From the NCBI RefSeq assembly GCF_005871185.1, contig NZ_SWKN01000006.1, forward strand, positions 832,014 to 896,013: a stretch of DNA of 64,000 bases, written 5' to 3'. Each line of letters starts with the position of its first letter. The stretch's first letter is position 1. Below, piece by piece: positions 26,815 to 35,835 of the stretch. This DNA is from Limnobacter alexandrii. GTDB lineage: Bacteria; Pseudomonadota; Gammaproteobacteria; Burkholderiales; Burkholderiaceae_B. The notes beneath the pieces are model-generated. The model saw only the letters and a list, made by a program, of their open reading frames with translations, was not told the DNA's origin and did not search any database. The translations under genes were made by a program, and so were the position numbers.

Positions 26815-28008
26815 TTACTCTTCAAACCACAATTTGGCTGAGTCGACCATGCGGCCAAACAGGCCAGCCTCTTCAACCGTGGACAAAGCCAGCAGCGGCA
26901 CAGTACCAATTGTTTCGCCGTTCAGTGTCAGCTTCAGGGTGCCCAGCTCGGTGCCGGCGGGAATGGGTGCAATCAGCGTGCCCTTTTTCTCGACCGTGGC
27001 TTTCAGTTGCTTGGCCATGCCGCGCGGTACATTGATCAGCAGGTCTTTGTTCACGCCCAGCTTCACTTCTTTGGCTTGGCCTTTGTAGACCTCACTGGTG
27101 CTGATGGCTTGCTTGGCTGAATACAGCTTCACGGTTTCAAACATTTGATAACCGTAGTTCATCAGCTTCAGGCTTTCCTGGGTGCGGGCCTGGTCGGACG
27201 TGGTGCCCAGCACCACCGACAGCAAGCGGCGATCGACACCATTGGGCAGTGTGCGGTTGGCCGAGCTGACCAGGCAATAACCAGCCGATTCAGTGTGACC
27301 GGTTTTCATGCCGTCCACAGACGAATCAATCCACAGCAATCGGTTGCGGTTGGGTTGGCGAATGCCGTTGTAGGTGTATTCCTTGGTGGAATACATTTTT
27401 TTGTAGTACTCAGGAAAGTCGCTGATGATGCGCTTGGCCAAAATACCCAAATCGCGTGCAGTGGTGTAATGCTGCGGATCGGGCAGACCAGTGGAGTTTT
27501 TGAAGTTTGTGTCCGTCAGGCCCAGTCGCTTGGCTTGCTGGTTCATCAACGTTGCAAAGTTGTTTTCGTCGCCTGCCAACAGTTCGGCAATTGCACGGCT
27601 TGCGTCGTTGCCCGATTGCACAATCACGCCGTAAAGCAGTTCCTCAACGGTCACGGGCTTGTTGGGTTCGATAAACATGCGCGAACCCTCAGCCTTCCAG
27701 GCATAGGGTGATACGGGCACTTGCTGATCCATGCGAATCTGCTTGCTTTCAAGTGCAGCAAAAGCCATGTAAGCGGTCATCAGCTTGGTCAGTGAGGCCG
27801 GGTCAAGGCGTTCGCGGCTGTTGAATTCGGCCAGGGTTTGGCCCGTGGTCAGGTCCAGCAACATGTAGCCTTTCGCACCAATTTCGGGTGGGGGTGGCAT
27901 CACGCTGGATTGGGCAGCGGCTTGCGTGGCGAGTCCGATACCAAGACCCAGAACCAACGAGAGTTGACCCACATGGCGTTTGAATCGGGAAATTCCTGAA
28001 TTAAACAA
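26815..28008 (-). CDS. dacA: D-alanyl-D-alanine carboxypeptidase (PBP5/6 type)
   Basis: This low-molecular-weight PBP removes the terminal D-Ala of peptidoglycan stem peptides in the periplasm. The 397-aa product has a signal peptide, the motifs DPASLTKLM (SxxK), QSGNDAS (SxN) and MKTGHTE (KTG), the C-terminal PBP5 beta domain, and an amphipathic membrane anchor (GLFGRMVDSAKLWFEE). TTG 28008 was chosen: CAGGAG lies about 8 bases upstream and the signal peptide follows. The open frame reaches an ATG at 28077, but that start would overlap the upstream gene and has no ribosome site. dacA or dacC is not distinguishable. Confidence 0.92.
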   Translation of the reverse strand: MFNSGISRFKRHVGQLSLVLGLGIGLATQAAAQSSVMPPPPEIGAKGYMLLDLTTGQTLAEFNSRERLDPASLTKLMTAYMAFAALESKQIRMDQQVPVSPYAWKAEGSRMFIEPNKPVTVEELLYGVIVQSGNDASRAIAELLAGDENNFATLMNQQAKRLGLTDTNFKNSTGLPDPQHYTTARDLGILAKRIISDFPEYYKKMYSTKEYTYNGIRQPNRNRLLWIDSSVDGMKTGHTESAGYCLVSSANRTLPNGVDRRLLSVVLGTTSDQARTQESLKLMNYGYQMFETVKLYSAKQAISTSEVYKGQAKEVKLGVNKDLLINVPRGMAKQLKATVEKKGTLIAPIPAGTELGTLKLTLNGETIGTVPLLALSTVEEAGLFGRMVDSAKLWFEE

Positions 28009-28054
28009 GTAAAAAGCTCCTGTACGAGTAATAGGTAGGAAAAGCGGATGGCGT

Positions 28055-28693
28055 TTAGCTTGGGTAATAACGCACAACCAGCTCTTTGAGTTGAGGCAGT
28101 TTGCCGTGAAAAAAATGTTCCACTCCCGGCATGACCATCACTGGCAGGTTTTGTTCACCTGCCCAGCTTAAAACATCTGCAAGTGGCACTGTGTCATCGA
28201 CTTCACCATGAATCACCAGTGTGTTGTCGGGCACAGCGGCCACTTTGAAGCGGCTGGTGGCGGTGCCAACCAGCACCAGTTTGCCAATATTAGTTCCGGC
28301 CTCGCGCAGGCGTTGCGCGCCGTGGCTGCTTACAAAAGCGCCAAAGGAAAAGCCGGCCATTGCAATGGGTTCGTTTTGTAGTTCAGCAGGCAGCAGGGTG
28401 GTTCGGGCCAGTTCGGTCAGTTGAACCAAGTCGTCAGCCTCGCCCCGGCCGTTGTCGTGCGCACCAGCGCTTTGCCCTACACCTCGAAAATTAAACCGAA
28501 GCGTTACATAGCCCATTTGAAGAAATGCACGGGCCAGTGTCTGTACTACTTTGTTGTCTTTGGTGCCGCCAAACAAAGGATGTGGGTGTGCAATCACTGC
28601 CAGCCCGCGCAATGGTGTTGCAGGTTCGTCAATTGACACCTCGATTGGGCCAGCTTGCCCGTTCCACAACTCATGTCGGGTTTTTGGATTCAT
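28055..28693 (-). CDS. Small alpha/beta-hydrolase
   Basis: The 212-aa product is an alpha/beta-hydrolase of the compact COG2945-like type: HPHPLFGGTKDNKVV near the N-terminus, FRGVGQSAG, nucleophile elbow AGFSFGAF, Asp in HGEVDDTVP and His in GVEHFFHGKL. The triad is complete. The substrate is not known for the family. Its start overlaps the stop of the upstream ferredoxin gene (ATGA), so the two are translationally coupled. Confidence 0.87.
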   Translation of the reverse strand: MNPKTRHELWNGQAGPIEVSIDEPATPLRGLAVIAHPHPLFGGTKDNKVVQTLARAFLQMGYVTLRFNFRGVGQSAGAHDNGRGEADDLVQLTELARTTLLPAELQNEPIAMAGFSFGAFVSSHGAQRLREAGTNIGKLVLVGTATSRFKVAAVPDNTLVIHGEVDDTVPLADVLSWAGEQNLPVMVMPGVEHFFHGKLPQLKELVVRYYPS

Positions 28694-29001
28694 GGCAAGC
28701 GAAGGCGTTCGACAATCTCGCCGCCCACCAAATGAGAATCAATGATTTCATCCACGTCTGAAATGTCCACATAGGTGTACCAAACACCTTCCGGGTATAC
28801 CACCATCACCGGACCTTCATCGCAGCGATCAAGGCAGCCTGCCTTGTTCATCCGGACTTTGCCTTGCCCGTTCAGGCCCAGTTTCTTGATGCGTTCTTTT
28901 GCATGCGCGTGTGCAGCAGACGCATGGCAATCTGCGCAGCAACTTTCATTGTTGGGGCGCTGGTTGGTGCAGAAGAAAACATGTTTCTCGAAGTAGCTCA
29001 T
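28690..29001 (-). CDS. Thioredoxin-like [2Fe-2S] ferredoxin
   Basis: The 103-aa product has the thioredoxin-like ferredoxin fold. Cysteines that can hold a 2Fe-2S cluster are in FFCTNQRP with CCADCH, and in NKAGCLDRCDEGP. Such proteins are electron carriers or cluster stores of unclear partner. It is followed with a 4-bp overlap by a small hydrolase gene. Confidence 0.87.
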   Translation of the reverse strand: MSYFEKHVFFCTNQRPNNESCCADCHASAAHAHAKERIKKLGLNGQGKVRMNKAGCLDRCDEGPVMVVYPEGVWYTYVDISDVDEIIDSHLVGGEIVERLRLP

Positions 29002-29042
29002 GGCTGGGTGAATCCGCGTGAAGGCTCAGGGTATGGGTTCTA

Positions 29043-30188
29043 TTATCGCCTAAAACGCCGTTCGGGCAGGCTCAAAAAGGTCAAAACAGTCAGTGCCAGA
29101 ATTGGCCACAATTCACTCACCCAGCGCCCGGCCTCCTGCAAGCTTCGGAAAATGGCCAGAATGCCGCTGCCCGGGTTACCCAGGTCGGGGTCATGCACGC
29201 CAGGCAACAGCAAGGTGATTAGCCACCCGCCCAGCAAATGCAACAGGCCGATGCGTGCCATGTGGTGGGGCAACACTTGCATCATTGAAATGGTCAGCGC
29301 AACAACAAAGGCAATCAGCAAGCCCAGGCTGTTGGCCTCAAACCACCGTTGACCCAGGTAAGTCCAGGCCGACACCGGCGCAAGCACCAGGTAGTCCAGC
29401 AGCCGAATCAGCAGGGTCAATGCAATCAGCACAATCAGCAGGCGCGTTCGCGGCGAACCAGCTTGGGTTTGCGCCAATCCAATCATCCAGGCGCACATCA
29501 AAAAACAATAGTTGATGAATGTGGGCGCAATGGTTTCAATTTTCAGTAACAGTTCCAGGGGTATGCCAAACGGTGTGCTTTGCTGCAGTGGGTCGGGAAT
29601 TTCCAGCAGGTTTCCCAGCCACAGCCCAGTGCTGAAGGTGGGGTTTTGGGGCGGCAAAATACTGAGAAACCACAGGCTGAGCAAACCCATGCCAATCCAC
29701 GCACGTTGAATTAACCAGTGCTCAATCCTGCGGTTCAACAGCGGCGCAATCCGATGCTGAGCAGTCATGTAAATGCCCATCAACACACCCAAAGCGCCCC
29801 CAATCGTGTTGGTGACCAAGTCCATTTTTGAGGGCACCCGGCTGGGCAAAAACGTTTGCATCGATTCCAGCGCCAGTGAAATAAGCGCACACACCAACAC
29901 CACGAGTATTTTGTCGAAGGTGCGCGGCTGCCTGTTCAGGCCCAGCAGCATCAGGAAGCCCAGCGGAATGTAGCCGCCGATGTTGATAAACACATCGGCC
30001 CACAACACTTTTTGGTGCACGGGAATCCAGGGGCCGAACAAAAACTCAAAGGGCCCAATTCCAATGTGGCGCCAATCGCTGTAAGGAAAAAGGCTCAGGT
30101 GGATCACGACGCACGCATACAGGCTCGCAAACATCAGAATCCCGGTGTAAGGGGTTCGTTTCAGCAGGCTGGAATGGATTGGTGGCAT
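29043..30188 (-). CDS. VanZ-family membrane protein
   Basis: The product (381 aa from ATG 30188) is highly hydrophobic with about ten transmembrane helices. The N-terminal half is VanZ-like: LFPYSDWRHIG, KVLWADVFINIGGYIPLGFL, and the charged motif ESMQTFLPSRVPSKMDLVTNTIGG. VanZ-type proteins are of uncertain function; the first member gives low teicoplanin resistance. The C-terminal half is an unassigned membrane domain. A TTG at 30242 would extend it across the birA start, so ATG 30188 was preferred; its ribosome site is weak. Confidence 0.8.
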   Translation of the reverse strand: MPPIHSSLLKRTPYTGILMFASLYACVVIHLSLFPYSDWRHIGIGPFEFLFGPWIPVHQKVLWADVFINIGGYIPLGFLMLLGLNRQPRTFDKILVVLVCALISLALESMQTFLPSRVPSKMDLVTNTIGGALGVLMGIYMTAQHRIAPLLNRRIEHWLIQRAWIGMGLLSLWFLSILPPQNPTFSTGLWLGNLLEIPDPLQQSTPFGIPLELLLKIETIAPTFINYCFLMCAWMIGLAQTQAGSPRTRLLIVLIALTLLIRLLDYLVLAPVSAWTYLGQRWFEANSLGLLIAFVVALTISMMQVLPHHMARIGLLHLLGGWLITLLLPGVHDPDLGNPGSGILAIFRSLQEAGRWVSELWPILALTVLTFLSLPERRFRR

Positions 30189-30234
30189 GGGGTTTGAGCT
30201 GTTCCTTGGTTTTGTGTCCCGTTCGGAGGTTAAG

Positions 30235-31029
30235 ATGAGCAAAAATTCGCAACCAGCCCGAAGTGACCCTCATTCGATGTTAACCCAAGCCGATGTGCAC
30301 TGGATCGAACTCGATTCAGTCGACTCAACAAATGATTACCTGGCCCGTGCATACCAGCAGGGGCGGGTATCGGGTGTTACTGCAGTCATGGCGCACCAGC
30401 AAACCGCGGGCCGAGGGCGCAGCGGGCGCGTTTGGAATGCGCAGCCCGGTGCAAGTTTGTGCCTGTCTTTGGGCTTGCCCATGGCCGGGCAGCAAATGCC
30501 TTTCCTGCCACTTTGCGTGGGTGTGGCAGTGGCGCAGGTGCTTGAACAATGGAATGTGCCTGTGCGGCTGAAGTGGCCCAATGATTTGCTGGCAGATCAA
30601 CAAAAACTGGGCGGTGTGTTGTGCGAATCCTTTCACGCCGAACAGGGGGCCATCACCGTGATTGGCCTGGGTTTGAATATTCATCCCGTGAATGTTCCCG
30701 ACGCACTGTCTGGACGGGGGGCGACCAGTTTGTCAAACTACTTTGCAGCATCGGGTCTGCCATCGTCGCTTCACCTTGCCGAGCTGGTGGTGTCGTCGAT
30801 CTTGAAGTGGATTGATGCCGCGCGCGTGCAGGGTATCGACGCGATATTCTCTGAATTTGGTCAACGTGACGCCTGGCTGCGCTGCCAGGTGCAAGTCGAG
30901 GATCAGGGCATGGTGTGTTTCACAGGCGAGGCCATGGGTATTGACCGGCAGGGTGCGTATCTGGTGAATACGGACCAGGGATTGCGAGCAGTGCATGCGG
31001 GTGATCTGTCATTGAGGGTAAAGCCGTGA
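30235..31029 (+). CDS. birA: Biotin-[acetyl-CoA-carboxylase] ligase
   Basis: BirA attaches biotin to the BCCP subunit of acetyl-CoA carboxylase. The 264-aa product has the ligase motifs DSVDSTNDYL, AGRGRSGRVW (biotinyl-AMP loop), KWPNDLL and GGVLCE. It lacks the N-terminal DNA-binding domain, so it is a monofunctional ligase, not the bio-operon repressor. ATG 30235 has GGAGG 5 bp upstream. The stop overlaps the coaX GTG start. Confidence 0.93.
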   Translation: MSKNSQPARSDPHSMLTQADVHWIELDSVDSTNDYLARAYQQGRVSGVTAVMAHQQTAGRGRSGRVWNAQPGASLCLSLGLPMAGQQMPFLPLCVGVAVAQVLEQWNVPVRLKWPNDLLADQQKLGGVLCESFHAEQGAITVIGLGLNIHPVNVPDALSGRGATSLSNYFAASGLPSSLHLAELVVSSILKWIDAARVQGIDAIFSEFGQRDAWLRCQVQVEDQGMVCFTGEAMGIDRQGAYLVNTDQGLRAVHAGDLSLRVKP

Positions 31030-31844
31030 GCAAGGCAGGCAGCGTGTTGTGCATTGATGCAGGAAACACCTTGGTGAAGTGGTGTTTGCATGCGGACGTC
31101 AATGCGCCGTTTGTCCAGCCATCGGCTTTTTTCAGTCATGCCACTGCTGAATTCAAACCTTTCTCCGAATCATTCAGTGCCTTGCAATTACAACTGGCAC
31201 CATGTTTGCCACCACTGCATGCCGTGCAGGCGGTGCTGTTAAGCAATGTGCTGGGTACTGATTTTGAGCAGTCAGTGCGCGCAGTGTGCGCGGCTGCTGG
31301 CGTGCCCCTGCATGTTTTGACCGTGAACAGGCATGCCGAAGTTCAATCGGCCTACGAAAACCCGGCCACTTTGGGCAAAGACCGTTGGGCAGCATGCCTC
31401 GCGCTGAGTGAGGTGAGCAAGGCCAAGGTCAATTTGCTGGTCAGCTTTGGCACAGCCACCACACTGGATGTGATGGTTAAAAACAGTCAGTGGCAGCATT
31501 TGGGCGGGTTTATTGTGCCGGGTGTTGAAACCATGTTGCACAGCCTGCACGCTAACACTGCTGAACTGCCCAAAGTTCAAGTGGAAGGGCTTGGCGCAAC
31601 CACTTGGCCAACCAGTACCCAGCAGGCAATTGCTTGGGGCGTTGGCCGCATGCAAAAAGCCATGGTTGATTCCGTGGCCACCCAACTGACCAGTGAGTAT
31701 GGCGAGCCCGCAGCAGTTTGGCTGACCGGCGGTTTTGCGCCCGCCATGCAAGTTCATTGGCCACAGGCCTCGCTGCTTGAACATGCAGTGTTCAAAGGTT
31801 TGCTGCTTGATTACCGGTTGGCAGGTAAAGGTGCCGCAGCATGA
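31026..31844 (+). CDS. coaX: Type III pantothenate kinase
   Basis: CoaX catalyses the first step of coenzyme A synthesis. The 272-aa product has the ASKHA-fold motifs: CIDAGNTLVKWC (phosphate binding), GKDRWAACLA, SFGTATTLDV and GGFIVPG. GTG at 31026 overlaps the birA stop by 4 bp. The birA-coaX pair is common in Burkholderiales. Confidence 0.94.
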   Translation: MSKAGSVLCIDAGNTLVKWCLHADVNAPFVQPSAFFSHATAEFKPFSESFSALQLQLAPCLPPLHAVQAVLLSNVLGTDFEQSVRAVCAAAGVPLHVLTVNRHAEVQSAYENPATLGKDRWAACLALSEVSKAKVNLLVSFGTATTLDVMVKNSQWQHLGGFIVPGVETMLHSLHANTAELPKVQVEGLGATTWPTSTQQAIAWGVGRMQKAMVDSVATQLTSEYGEPAAVWLTGGFAPAMQVHWPQASLLEHAVFKGLLLDYRLAGKGAAA

Positions 31845-32572
31845 ATGGTTGGCGTGTTCTGCTGGTGTTGTTGCTCTTGGGCAATCTGGCCTTGCTGGCC
31901 TTCGGTGTTTTTACAAACAACAACTCACAAAAAGTGATGGACTCCCCGGGCTTGCGTGCCGAATGGGTTGCTGTAGAGCGCCCTTGGGATCAGGCTGTGG
32001 ATGTTGTACGCGCGCCCACACCCATCGCGCCAAAAATTGATTTGAAACAGGGGCAGGCCCAGCTCGACAGCGCCATAGAAAACGCCAGCAAACAGGTTTT
32101 CGAGAATCCGAAAAACAATCAGGCGTGCCTGTTGTGGGGGCCTTTGTTGCAAAGCGAGTCTGCCCGCGTTCAGGAAGCCCTGCTGAATTGGGGCGGCGAA
32201 ACGGATCGGCTTGAGCGCCAGGTGCCAGTGGGCTATGTGGTTTACCTGCCGCAAGACATCGTGAACAGCGGCGTGGGTATCGATCAACTCTCCGGCAAGG
32301 GTATTACCGACATGTTCTACATCACCACCCCCGGGCCTTTGCAGGGCACGATTTCATTGGGGCTGTTTCGCGACCTTGAACGAGCCAATCTACAGAAGGC
32401 CGACCTGGCTCGGCGTGGCGTCGCGGGGGTTCAAATTCGGGAGCGGCTGGGGCCGGTGCGCGTGTTTTTTGAACTTCGGGGAAATGCGCCGCAAATTGAA
32501 TCGGTCCGCTCGGTGTTTGAGTTAAACAGAAAGGGCGAACTCAGGCCTTGCGAGTCGCAAGCAACATCCTGA
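31841..32572 (+). CDS. Membrane-anchored SPOR-domain-like protein
   Basis: The 243-aa product has one N-terminal transmembrane helix (VLLVLLLLGNLALLAFGVF) and a periplasmic part whose C-terminal region (about 140-225; SLGLFRDLERANLQKADL) resembles an SPOR peptidoglycan-binding domain. SPOR domains bind denuded glycan at the division septum. The start overlaps the coaX stop by 4 bp, and the gene ends 1 bp from convergent midA. Its exact role is unknown. Confidence 0.78.
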   Translation: MNGWRVLLVLLLLGNLALLAFGVFTNNNSQKVMDSPGLRAEWVAVERPWDQAVDVVRAPTPIAPKIDLKQGQAQLDSAIENASKQVFENPKNNQACLLWGPLLQSESARVQEALLNWGGETDRLERQVPVGYVVYLPQDIVNSGVGIDQLSGKGITDMFYITTPGPLQGTISLGLFRDLERANLQKADLARRGVAGVQIRERLGPVRVFFELRGNAPQIESVRSVFELNRKGELRPCESQATS

Positions 32573-32573
32573 G

Positions 32574-33671
32574 TCAAAGGTCTCCGCTTCGGTCCTTGTC
32601 CAGAAACACTTCGGCCAACCGTGTTCCTTCCGCATTCACGCCTTTGCTCCAGCACATCACTTTGAATGCCTCGCCCATGTCGGCCTCATTCAGCAGGGTG
32701 TTCAAATTTTGACGCATCAAGGCACCACGCGTTGGGTGCGTGAATTCAGGCTGTTTTTGGGCCAATTCAAGAATGCCGTGTGCCAATAAAAACTCGCCTT
32801 GGTGCGCATAGCCTTCGAGTTCGCCGTTGCAGCTTGTCAGTGCGTCGTATACCGCACTGAAATTCACGTGGGCGGTCAAATCCTGCTCTCCCACCTTCAC
32901 CAAAAAATCATCATGCGCCGTGTGCCGGCTTGTCGCGCGCAGGGTGCCTTTGCTGCGTGTGGGGTGGTAGTACATGGCTTCATGAAAGCCATAGTCAATC
33001 ATCAGCGCCAAGCCGTTCAATCGCTCCGTGATTGTTTTTACCCACGCAATGCTTTGTTCTGCAATCTCGGATTCATAGCCCTCGGGCCAGGGGCCGTGCG
33101 CTGCCTGCAAATTCGAAATGGCAGTGGCAAACACCGGGTCTGGCTGTTTCCACACCCAGCGCAGTTCACCATTGAGGTGTTGTACCCAGGCCTCAAGTGG
33201 TCCATCACTTTGCCATTTGAATCGACGCACCGGTGTGGCATCCAACACTTCATTGCCCAGCACCACGCCGTGCAACTCAGCTGGCAACTCACCCAGCCAA
33301 CGCACTTTTTGCTCTACGTCCGGGCCATGCAAGGCCTTTAATTTGGCGAGTTGCACCTGTTTCAATCCTGCCGACACATCCACAATGTTGTACTGGGTAA
33401 TCAAATCCCCTGCGGTTTGAAGAATATCGCAGGCCAGTTGCCCGGTTCCTGCGCCAAATTCATACACCACGCCATTGCAGCGGGGTAGCACTTCGCGCAG
33501 GGCCTTGCCCAGTGTTTGACCAAACAGGGGGCTTAATTCCGGCGCAGTAATAAAATCACCCTGACGGCCAAAAATTTGCTCGCCTCTGGCGTAGTAGCCA
33601 TATTGGGGGTCATAGAGCGCAAATCGCATGAACTCGTCAAAGCGAGCGGCTTGATTAAAATTCGACAGCAT
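32574..33671 (-). CDS. SAM-dependent methyltransferase, MidA/NDUFAF7 family
   Basis: The 365-aa product matches the MidA family (COG1565): RFALYDPQYGYYARG, ITAPELSPLFGQTLG, and the SAM-binding VYEFGAGTGQLA. The mitochondrial member NDUFAF7 methylates an arginine of complex I; the bacterial substrate is not settled. ATG 33671 has no clear Shine-Dalgarno, and the candidate promoter just upstream would give a very short leader. It is divergent from the folM-like gene. Confidence 0.88.
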   Translation of the reverse strand: MLSNFNQAARFDEFMRFALYDPQYGYYARGEQIFGRQGDFITAPELSPLFGQTLGKALREVLPRCNGVVYEFGAGTGQLACDILQTAGDLITQYNIVDVSAGLKQVQLAKLKALHGPDVEQKVRWLGELPAELHGVVLGNEVLDATPVRRFKWQSDGPLEAWVQHLNGELRWVWKQPDPVFATAISNLQAAHGPWPEGYESEIAEQSIAWVKTITERLNGLALMIDYGFHEAMYYHPTRSKGTLRATSRHTAHDDFLVKVGEQDLTAHVNFSAVYDALTSCNGELEGYAHQGEFLLAHGILELAQKQPEFTHPTRGALMRQNLNTLLNEADMGEAFKVMCWSKGVNAEGTRLAEVFLDKDRSGDL

Positions 33672-33687
33672 GGGGCGGGTCTGGTTT

Positions 33688-33717
33688 AGAATAGCGGGTT
33701 CTTCTTTTAAAAATCAA
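33688..33717 (-). promoter_or_regulatory. Candidate sigma-70 promoter for midA
   Basis: On the minus strand TTGATT (33717-33712) is followed after 18 bp by TATTCT (33693-33688). The predicted transcript start would lie about 10 bases before the midA ATG, giving a near-leaderless mRNA, consistent with the missing ribosome site. Confidence 0.45.
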
Positions 33718-33792
33718 AGCCTTGAAGTCAACCCTTCTTTGCTTGATGGTGGTTTTCCACAGCTTTTGCAGATTCTAACCGATGACAAATCA

Positions 33793-34557
33793 ATGACACA
33801 GGCCAATTCACAATATGCCCTGATCACCGGGGGGGCCAAGCGGCTGGGCAAAGCCATTTCGCTTGAGCTTGCGCGTGCGGGTTGGTCAATCGTGCTGCAT
33901 TGCCGCTCGTCGCTTGCAGAAGCCCGAGACACAGCCGCGCAGATTGAAGCACTTGGTGTGAACTGCGTGGTGGTTCAGGCCGATCTTGAAAAGCCTGACG
34001 AAGTCGAAGCGCTGTTTGATGCCGCCGAAAAAGCGGGTCCAATTCGCTGTGTGGTCAACAATGCCTCGCTGTTCGAATTTGATTCTGGCGAAACCTTTCA
34101 GTCTGCGCTTTTTCATCGGCACATGGCCTCCAACCTCGCAGCCCCCATTCAATTGGCCAAGCGTTTGTTTCAGCACGTGCCTGACAATGAACAGGCAGTT
34201 GTTGTAAACCTGCTCGATCAAAAACTGAAAAATTTGAACCCCGATTTTTTAAGTTACACCCTGACCAAAGCCGGGCTTGAAACCGCCACCACCATGTTGG
34301 CGATGGAATTGGCACCGAAGGTGCGCGTGGTGGGCGTGGCACCCGGCCTTACCTTGATTTCCCACTTGCAAACCGATGCGCAGTTCGAGAGTACTCACCG
34401 AATTTCGCCTTTGAACAAATCTTCCGAGCCCCAGGACATCGCCAACACGGTTCTGTTCCTGGTGCAAAGCCGCGCAATCACCGGCACCACCATTCTTGTG
34501 GACGGCGGGCAGCATTTGGTGCCCATGGCGCGCGATTTCAGCATGATGACACCATGA
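33793..34557 (+). CDS. SDR reductase, FolM/pteridine-reductase-like
   Basis: A 254-aa short-chain dehydrogenase. The nucleotide motif is TGGAKRLG, with Arg as in pteridine reductases and FolM rather than the usual TGxxxGIG. VVNNASLFEFD and the active-site SYTLTKAG (Tyr-x3-Lys) follow. The stop overlaps the folB start, supporting a role in pterin reduction (dihydromonapterin or dihydrofolate). ATG 33793 was chosen because the family N-terminus begins there, though the frame is open from 33670. Confidence 0.82.
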   Translation: MTQANSQYALITGGAKRLGKAISLELARAGWSIVLHCRSSLAEARDTAAQIEALGVNCVVVQADLEKPDEVEALFDAAEKAGPIRCVVNNASLFEFDSGETFQSALFHRHMASNLAAPIQLAKRLFQHVPDNEQAVVVNLLDQKLKNLNPDFLSYTLTKAGLETATTMLAMELAPKVRVVGVAPGLTLISHLQTDAQFESTHRISPLNKSSEPQDIANTVLFLVQSRAITGTTILVDGGQHLVPMARDFSMMTP

Positions 34558-34946
34558 CAGACTGGTTTTTTGATTCTCGCCTGGCCGACTGCAGACGCGT
34601 TTTCATACGCGACTTCGATGTGTCGGCTGCCATTGGGGTATTTCCCCAAGAGTTGGGCCGTACGCAGGCTGTGCGCATCAACATCGATTTTTGGGTGAAG
34701 TGCGCCTCAACTCCTTCCGAGCGCGACCTGCTGGTCGATGTGGTGGATTACGATTTCGTGCGCCCTGGCATTCATGGCCTCATTCAATCGGGTCACATCG
34801 GTTTGCTTGAAACTTTGGTCGACAAAACCCTGGTGCTGGTGCTTGAGCACCCCAAGGTGGTGGCCGCCCGCGTACGCGCTGAAAAATCCGAGGTTTACCC
34901 CGACTGCGAATCCGCAGGCGTTGAGGTATTCCGCTTCAAATCCTAG
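34554..34946 (+). CDS. folB: Dihydroneopterin aldolase FolB
   Basis: FolB cleaves dihydroneopterin in folate synthesis. The 130-aa product has the typical start RRVFIRDFDVSAAIGVFPQE, the conserved VVDYDFVRPGI region and the catalytic HIGLLETLVD region. It overlaps the folM-like gene by 4 bp and precedes ttcA by 15 bp. Confidence 0.9.
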   Translation: MTDWFFDSRLADCRRVFIRDFDVSAAIGVFPQELGRTQAVRINIDFWVKCASTPSERDLLVDVVDYDFVRPGIHGLIQSGHIGLLETLVDKTLVLVLEHPKVVAARVRAEKSEVYPDCESAGVEVFRFKS

Positions 34947-34961
34947 AACGCTGTTTTAACC

Positions 34962-35834
34962 ATGCAAACCATCACGATTTTCCCCAACAAGGCTGAGCAA
35001 AAAGAGGCCTTTGAGTTCAACAAGCTTGAGAAACGCCTGACCAAACAAGTGGGCCAGGCCATTGCCGACTTCAATATGATCGAAGACGGCGACAAGGTCA
35101 TGGTGTGTGTCTCGGGTGGCAAAGACAGCTATGGTTTGCTCGATATATTGTTGTTGCTGCGTCAGCGCGCGCCCATCAATTTCGACATTGTTGCCGTGAA
35201 TCTGGATCAGAAACAGCCCGGCTTTCCCGAAGAAGTGTTGCCCAACTACTTGCGCAGCATCAATGTGCCGTTTCACATCGAAGAACAAGACACTTATTCG
35301 ATTGTGAAACGTGTGATTCCCGAAGGGAAAACCACCTGCTCGCTGTGCTCGCGTTTGCGCCGCGGTATTTTGTACCGTGTTGCCTCTGAACTTGGCGCCA
35401 CCAAAGTGGCCTTGGGGCATCACAAAGACGATATTTTGCAAACCTTGCTGCTGAACCTGTTTTATGGTGGTCGAATCAAGGGCATGCCGCCCAAGCTGGT
35501 CAGTGACAACGGTGAGCACACGGTGATTCGCCCATTGGCGTATTGCCGAGAGCGCGATTTGGCCCGTTATGCCGAAGAAAAGAATTTCCCGATTATCCCG
35601 TGCAACTTGTGTGGCAGTCAGGAAAACCTCAAGCGCAAGGAAATGGCAGCGTTGTTGAAGCAGTGGGAAAAACACAACCCGCGCTGGATCGCCAACCTGT
35701 TTACCTCGCTTTCCACGGTGGTGCCTTCGCACCTGATGGACCGCAAGCTGTTTCCGTTTGAAACCATTCGCCCTGGCGCAGCGCTTGAAGAAGGCGCAGG
35801 TGACAAAGCGTTTGATGCGGATGACGAGTGCTAA
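34962..35834 (+). CDS. ttcA: tRNA 2-thiocytidine(32) synthetase TtcA
   Basis: TtcA thiolates cytidine 32 of some tRNAs using a 4Fe-4S cluster. The 290-aa product has the PP-loop [11 protein letters not shown] and the CxxC pairs [10 protein letters not shown] and PCNLCGSQ. Length is normal. It ends 1 bp from convergent ilvA. Confidence 0.95.
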   Translation: MQTITIFPNKAEQKEAFEFNKLEKRLTKQVGQAIADFNMIEDGDKVMVCVSGGKDSYGLLDILLLLRQRAPINFDIVAVNLDQKQPGFPEEVLPNYLRSINVPFHIEEQDTYSIVKRVIPEGKTTCSLCSRLRRGILYRVASELGATKVALGHHKDDILQTLLLNLFYGGRIKGMPPKLVSDNGEHTVIRPLAYCRERDLARYAEEKNFPIIPCNLCGSQENLKRKEMAALLKQWEKHNPRWIANLFTSLSTVVPSHLMDRKLFPFETIRPGAALEEGAGDKAFDADDEC

Positions 35835-35835
35835 C

